In this document: positions 6,125 to 7,101 of the stretch, piece after piece
How the letters are laid out: every line of letters begins with the position of its first letter
How positions within the stretch are numbered: position 1 is the stretch's first letter
Assembly: GCA_026785965.1 (NCBI GenBank)
Contig: JAJAYY010000146.1
Coordinates: 1-7,101, forward strand
Source of the DNA: Sphingomonas bacterium
GTDB taxonomy: Bacteria > Pseudomonadota > Alphaproteobacteria > Sphingomonadales > Sphingomonadaceae
Direction of reading: 5' to 3'
Length of the DNA stretch: 7,101 nt
The notes under the pieces: model-generated
What the model saw: the letters and a program-made list of their open reading frames with translations, nothing else
Database searches by the model: none
Told to the model about the DNA's origin: nothing
Translations under genes and position numbers: made by a program

Positions 6125-6145
6125 TCCTCACCTCCCCGGTGAGGA
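6125..6145 (-). other. Hairpin just upstream of the porin ribosome-binding site
   Basis: An 8-bp perfect stem (TCCTCACC pairing with GGTGAGGA) closes a 5-base loop. It has no T-run after it on the minus strand, so it is not a simple terminator. Lying 24 bases before the porin start, it could stabilise the porin part of a processed pstS-porin mRNA or affect translation; both are inferences. Confidence 0.55.
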
Positions 6146-6147
6146 AA

Positions 6148-6182
6148 GGTACGCGCCGGCCGCAATCGGCACGGCGCGCACC
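6148..6182 (-). terminator. Probable partial terminator or attenuator between pstS and porin
   Basis: On the minus strand GGTGCGCGCC (6182-6173) pairs with GGCGCGTACC (6157-6148) over 10 bp with one G-U pair and a 15-base loop. It is followed by only TTTCC. The GC-rich stem is strong but the T-run is short, so incomplete termination with read-through into the porin gene is likely. It starts 22 bases after the pstS stop codon. Confidence 0.5.
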
Positions 6183-6204
6183 ATCGTTAAGTGAGTGAAC
6201 AGCG

Positions 6205-7101
6205 TTACTTGAGATCGGCGAACTTGACCGGCGAGAGCGTGCGCGCAGCCTGCTGGGCGCGGGCCCGAACCCCGTTCGGCGCGGCAACCAGTCCGCCGGC
6301 GAGCATATAGCCCCGGGGGCCGATCGCGCTTTCCTTGGTGATCTCTGCAACGAAGGCGCGGATTGCCGGGATCGCGCGGACGTGCGCATTCTTGACATAA
6401 ATGTAGAGCGGACGCGCGCCAGGGTATTTGAACGACGAGATCGTCGCATAGGTCGGCTGGACCCCGTTGATCGAGACGCCCTTAACCTTCGCGGTGTTTT
6501 CTTCAAGGAAGCTGTAGCCGAAGATGCCCAGCGTACCGGGATTGGCAGCGAGCTTCTGGACGATCAAATTATCATTCTCGCCGGCTTCGATATAGGCGCC
6601 GTCGGTGCGCACCGCGGTGCAGATCGCCTTTAACTTGGCTTCATCGCTCTTCTTGAGCGAGGCCATCGACGGATTGGCTTCGCACGGCGGGGTCATCAGC
6701 AATTCGCCAAGCGCGTCGCGCGTACCCGAGGTCGACGGCGGGCCATAGACGCGGATCGGAAGCGCCGGCAGCTTGCCGTTGACGTCCTTCCATGTCTTGG
6801 CCTTGTTGGGCTTGCCGAACGGGGTCTTGGCGAGCGCGAGATAAAGGTCGCGCTGGCTGATCCCCGAGAATGACGTGCTGCGAGCAGTGGCAACCACGAC
6901 GCCATCGAGACCGATCTGGATTTCGGTGACTTCCTTGACGCCATTGGCGGCGCAAGCGGCGGCTTCCTTGGCCTTCATCCGCCGCGAGGCGTTCGAGATG
7001 TCAGGAAAACGCTCACCAACGCCAGAACAGAATAGCTTGAAACCCGCCCCGGTGCCGGTCGATTCGATGATCGGCGTGCCGAGCCGCGGATTGGCGCGGG
7101 C
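6205..7101 (-). CDS. pstS: Periplasmic phosphate-binding protein PstS (5' end outside window)
   Basis: The visible 298 codons encode the C-terminal bulk of a PstS-type substrate-binding protein; the reading frame is open to the right edge, so the start and signal peptide are missing. Numbering from the edge: IESTGTGAGFKLFC (12-25) and PDISNASRRMK (33-43) correspond to the glycine-rich phosphate-binding loop and the following DASR segment. STSGTRDAL (123-131) matches the second phosphate-contact loop (the SGT of E. coli PstS). GTLGIFGYSFLEEN and the closing hinge region agree with the family. Four cysteines (C25, C50, and those in PPCEAN and AICTAV) suggest two disulfides, fitting a periplasmic location. 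An internal ATG at 6978 is not the start, because conserved PstS sequence lies upstream of it. PstS delivers phosphate to the PstCAB transporter, whose genes are not in view. The porin gene follows on the same strand. Confidence 0.9.
   Translation of the reverse strand, partial: ARANPRLGTPIIESTGTGAGFKLFCSGVGERFPDISNASRRMKAKEAAACAANGVKEVTEIQIGLDGVVVATARSTSFSGISQRDLYLALAKTPFGKPNKAKTWKDVNGKLPALPIRVYGPPSTSGTRDALGELLMTPPCEANPSMASLKKSDEAKLKAICTAVRTDGAYIEAGENDNLIVQKLAANPGTLGIFGYSFLEENTAKVKGVSINGVQPTYATISSFKYPGARPLYIYVKNAHVRAIPAIRAFVAEITKESAIGPRGYMLAGGLVAAPNGVRARAQQAARTLSPVKFADLK

Noticed and set aside
6183..6204. Possible Pho box after pstS (CTGTTCACTCACTTAACG on the minus strand)
   Set aside because: It does not show the two direct TGTCA-type repeats of a Pho box, and there is no usable -10 downstream.

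Overview
The window looks like chromosomal DNA of a GC-rich alphaproteobacterium, most likely a sphingomonad (Sphingomonadales). The taxon rests on three things: the leader sequence at the left edge resembles sphingomonad 16S rRNA leaders (boxA GCTCTTTGACA, then a downstream AAGGGACATGTGGGCGGC-type stretch); the proteins have an alphaproteobacterial flavour (short CBS-pair protein, tandem DUF4139 proteins, OprO/P-type porin); and one DUF4139 protein carries a DIVVTGARV motif of the kind found at the N-terminus of sphingomonad TonB-dependent receptors. No insertion sequence, phage gene, CRISPR array or tRNA gene was seen.

Layout. 1-215: promoter and leader of a ribosomal RNA operon on the minus strand; the 16S gene itself must lie to the left of the window. 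291-719 (-): two-CBS-domain protein, pointing toward the rRNA promoter. 782-1446 (+): two-gene unit, a small two-helix membrane protein and a YciA-type acyl-CoA thioesterase joined by an ATGA overlap. 1443-4371 (-): tandem pair of exported DUF4139 proteins in one operon, converging on the thioesterase gene with overlapping stop codons. 4372-4513: a compact intergenic control region with a terminator for the porin, a candidate promoter for the DUF4139 operon and a 25-bp near-perfect dyad over its -10. 4514-6100 (-): phosphate-selective porin of the OprO/OprP family. 6101-6204: two successive hairpins. 6205-7101 (-): PstS-type periplasmic phosphate-binding protein, with its N-terminus cut off by the window edge.

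How the genes work together. The right third is a phosphate-acquisition unit: the outer-membrane porin would admit phosphate and PstS would bind it in the periplasm for an inner-membrane ABC transporter not in view. The order pstS then porin, separated by hairpins, suggests one transcript with graded expression. The DUF4139 pair is envelope-directed (both have signal peptides) but its function is unknown. The CBS protein and the membrane protein/thioesterase pair are probably housekeeping genes with no obvious link to phosphate uptake.

Most of the region is ordinary chromosomal sequence. The parts most worth a second look are the TonB-box-like motif inserted in the second DUF4139 protein, the 25-bp dyad over the DUF4139 promoter, and the hairpins between pstS and the porin gene.
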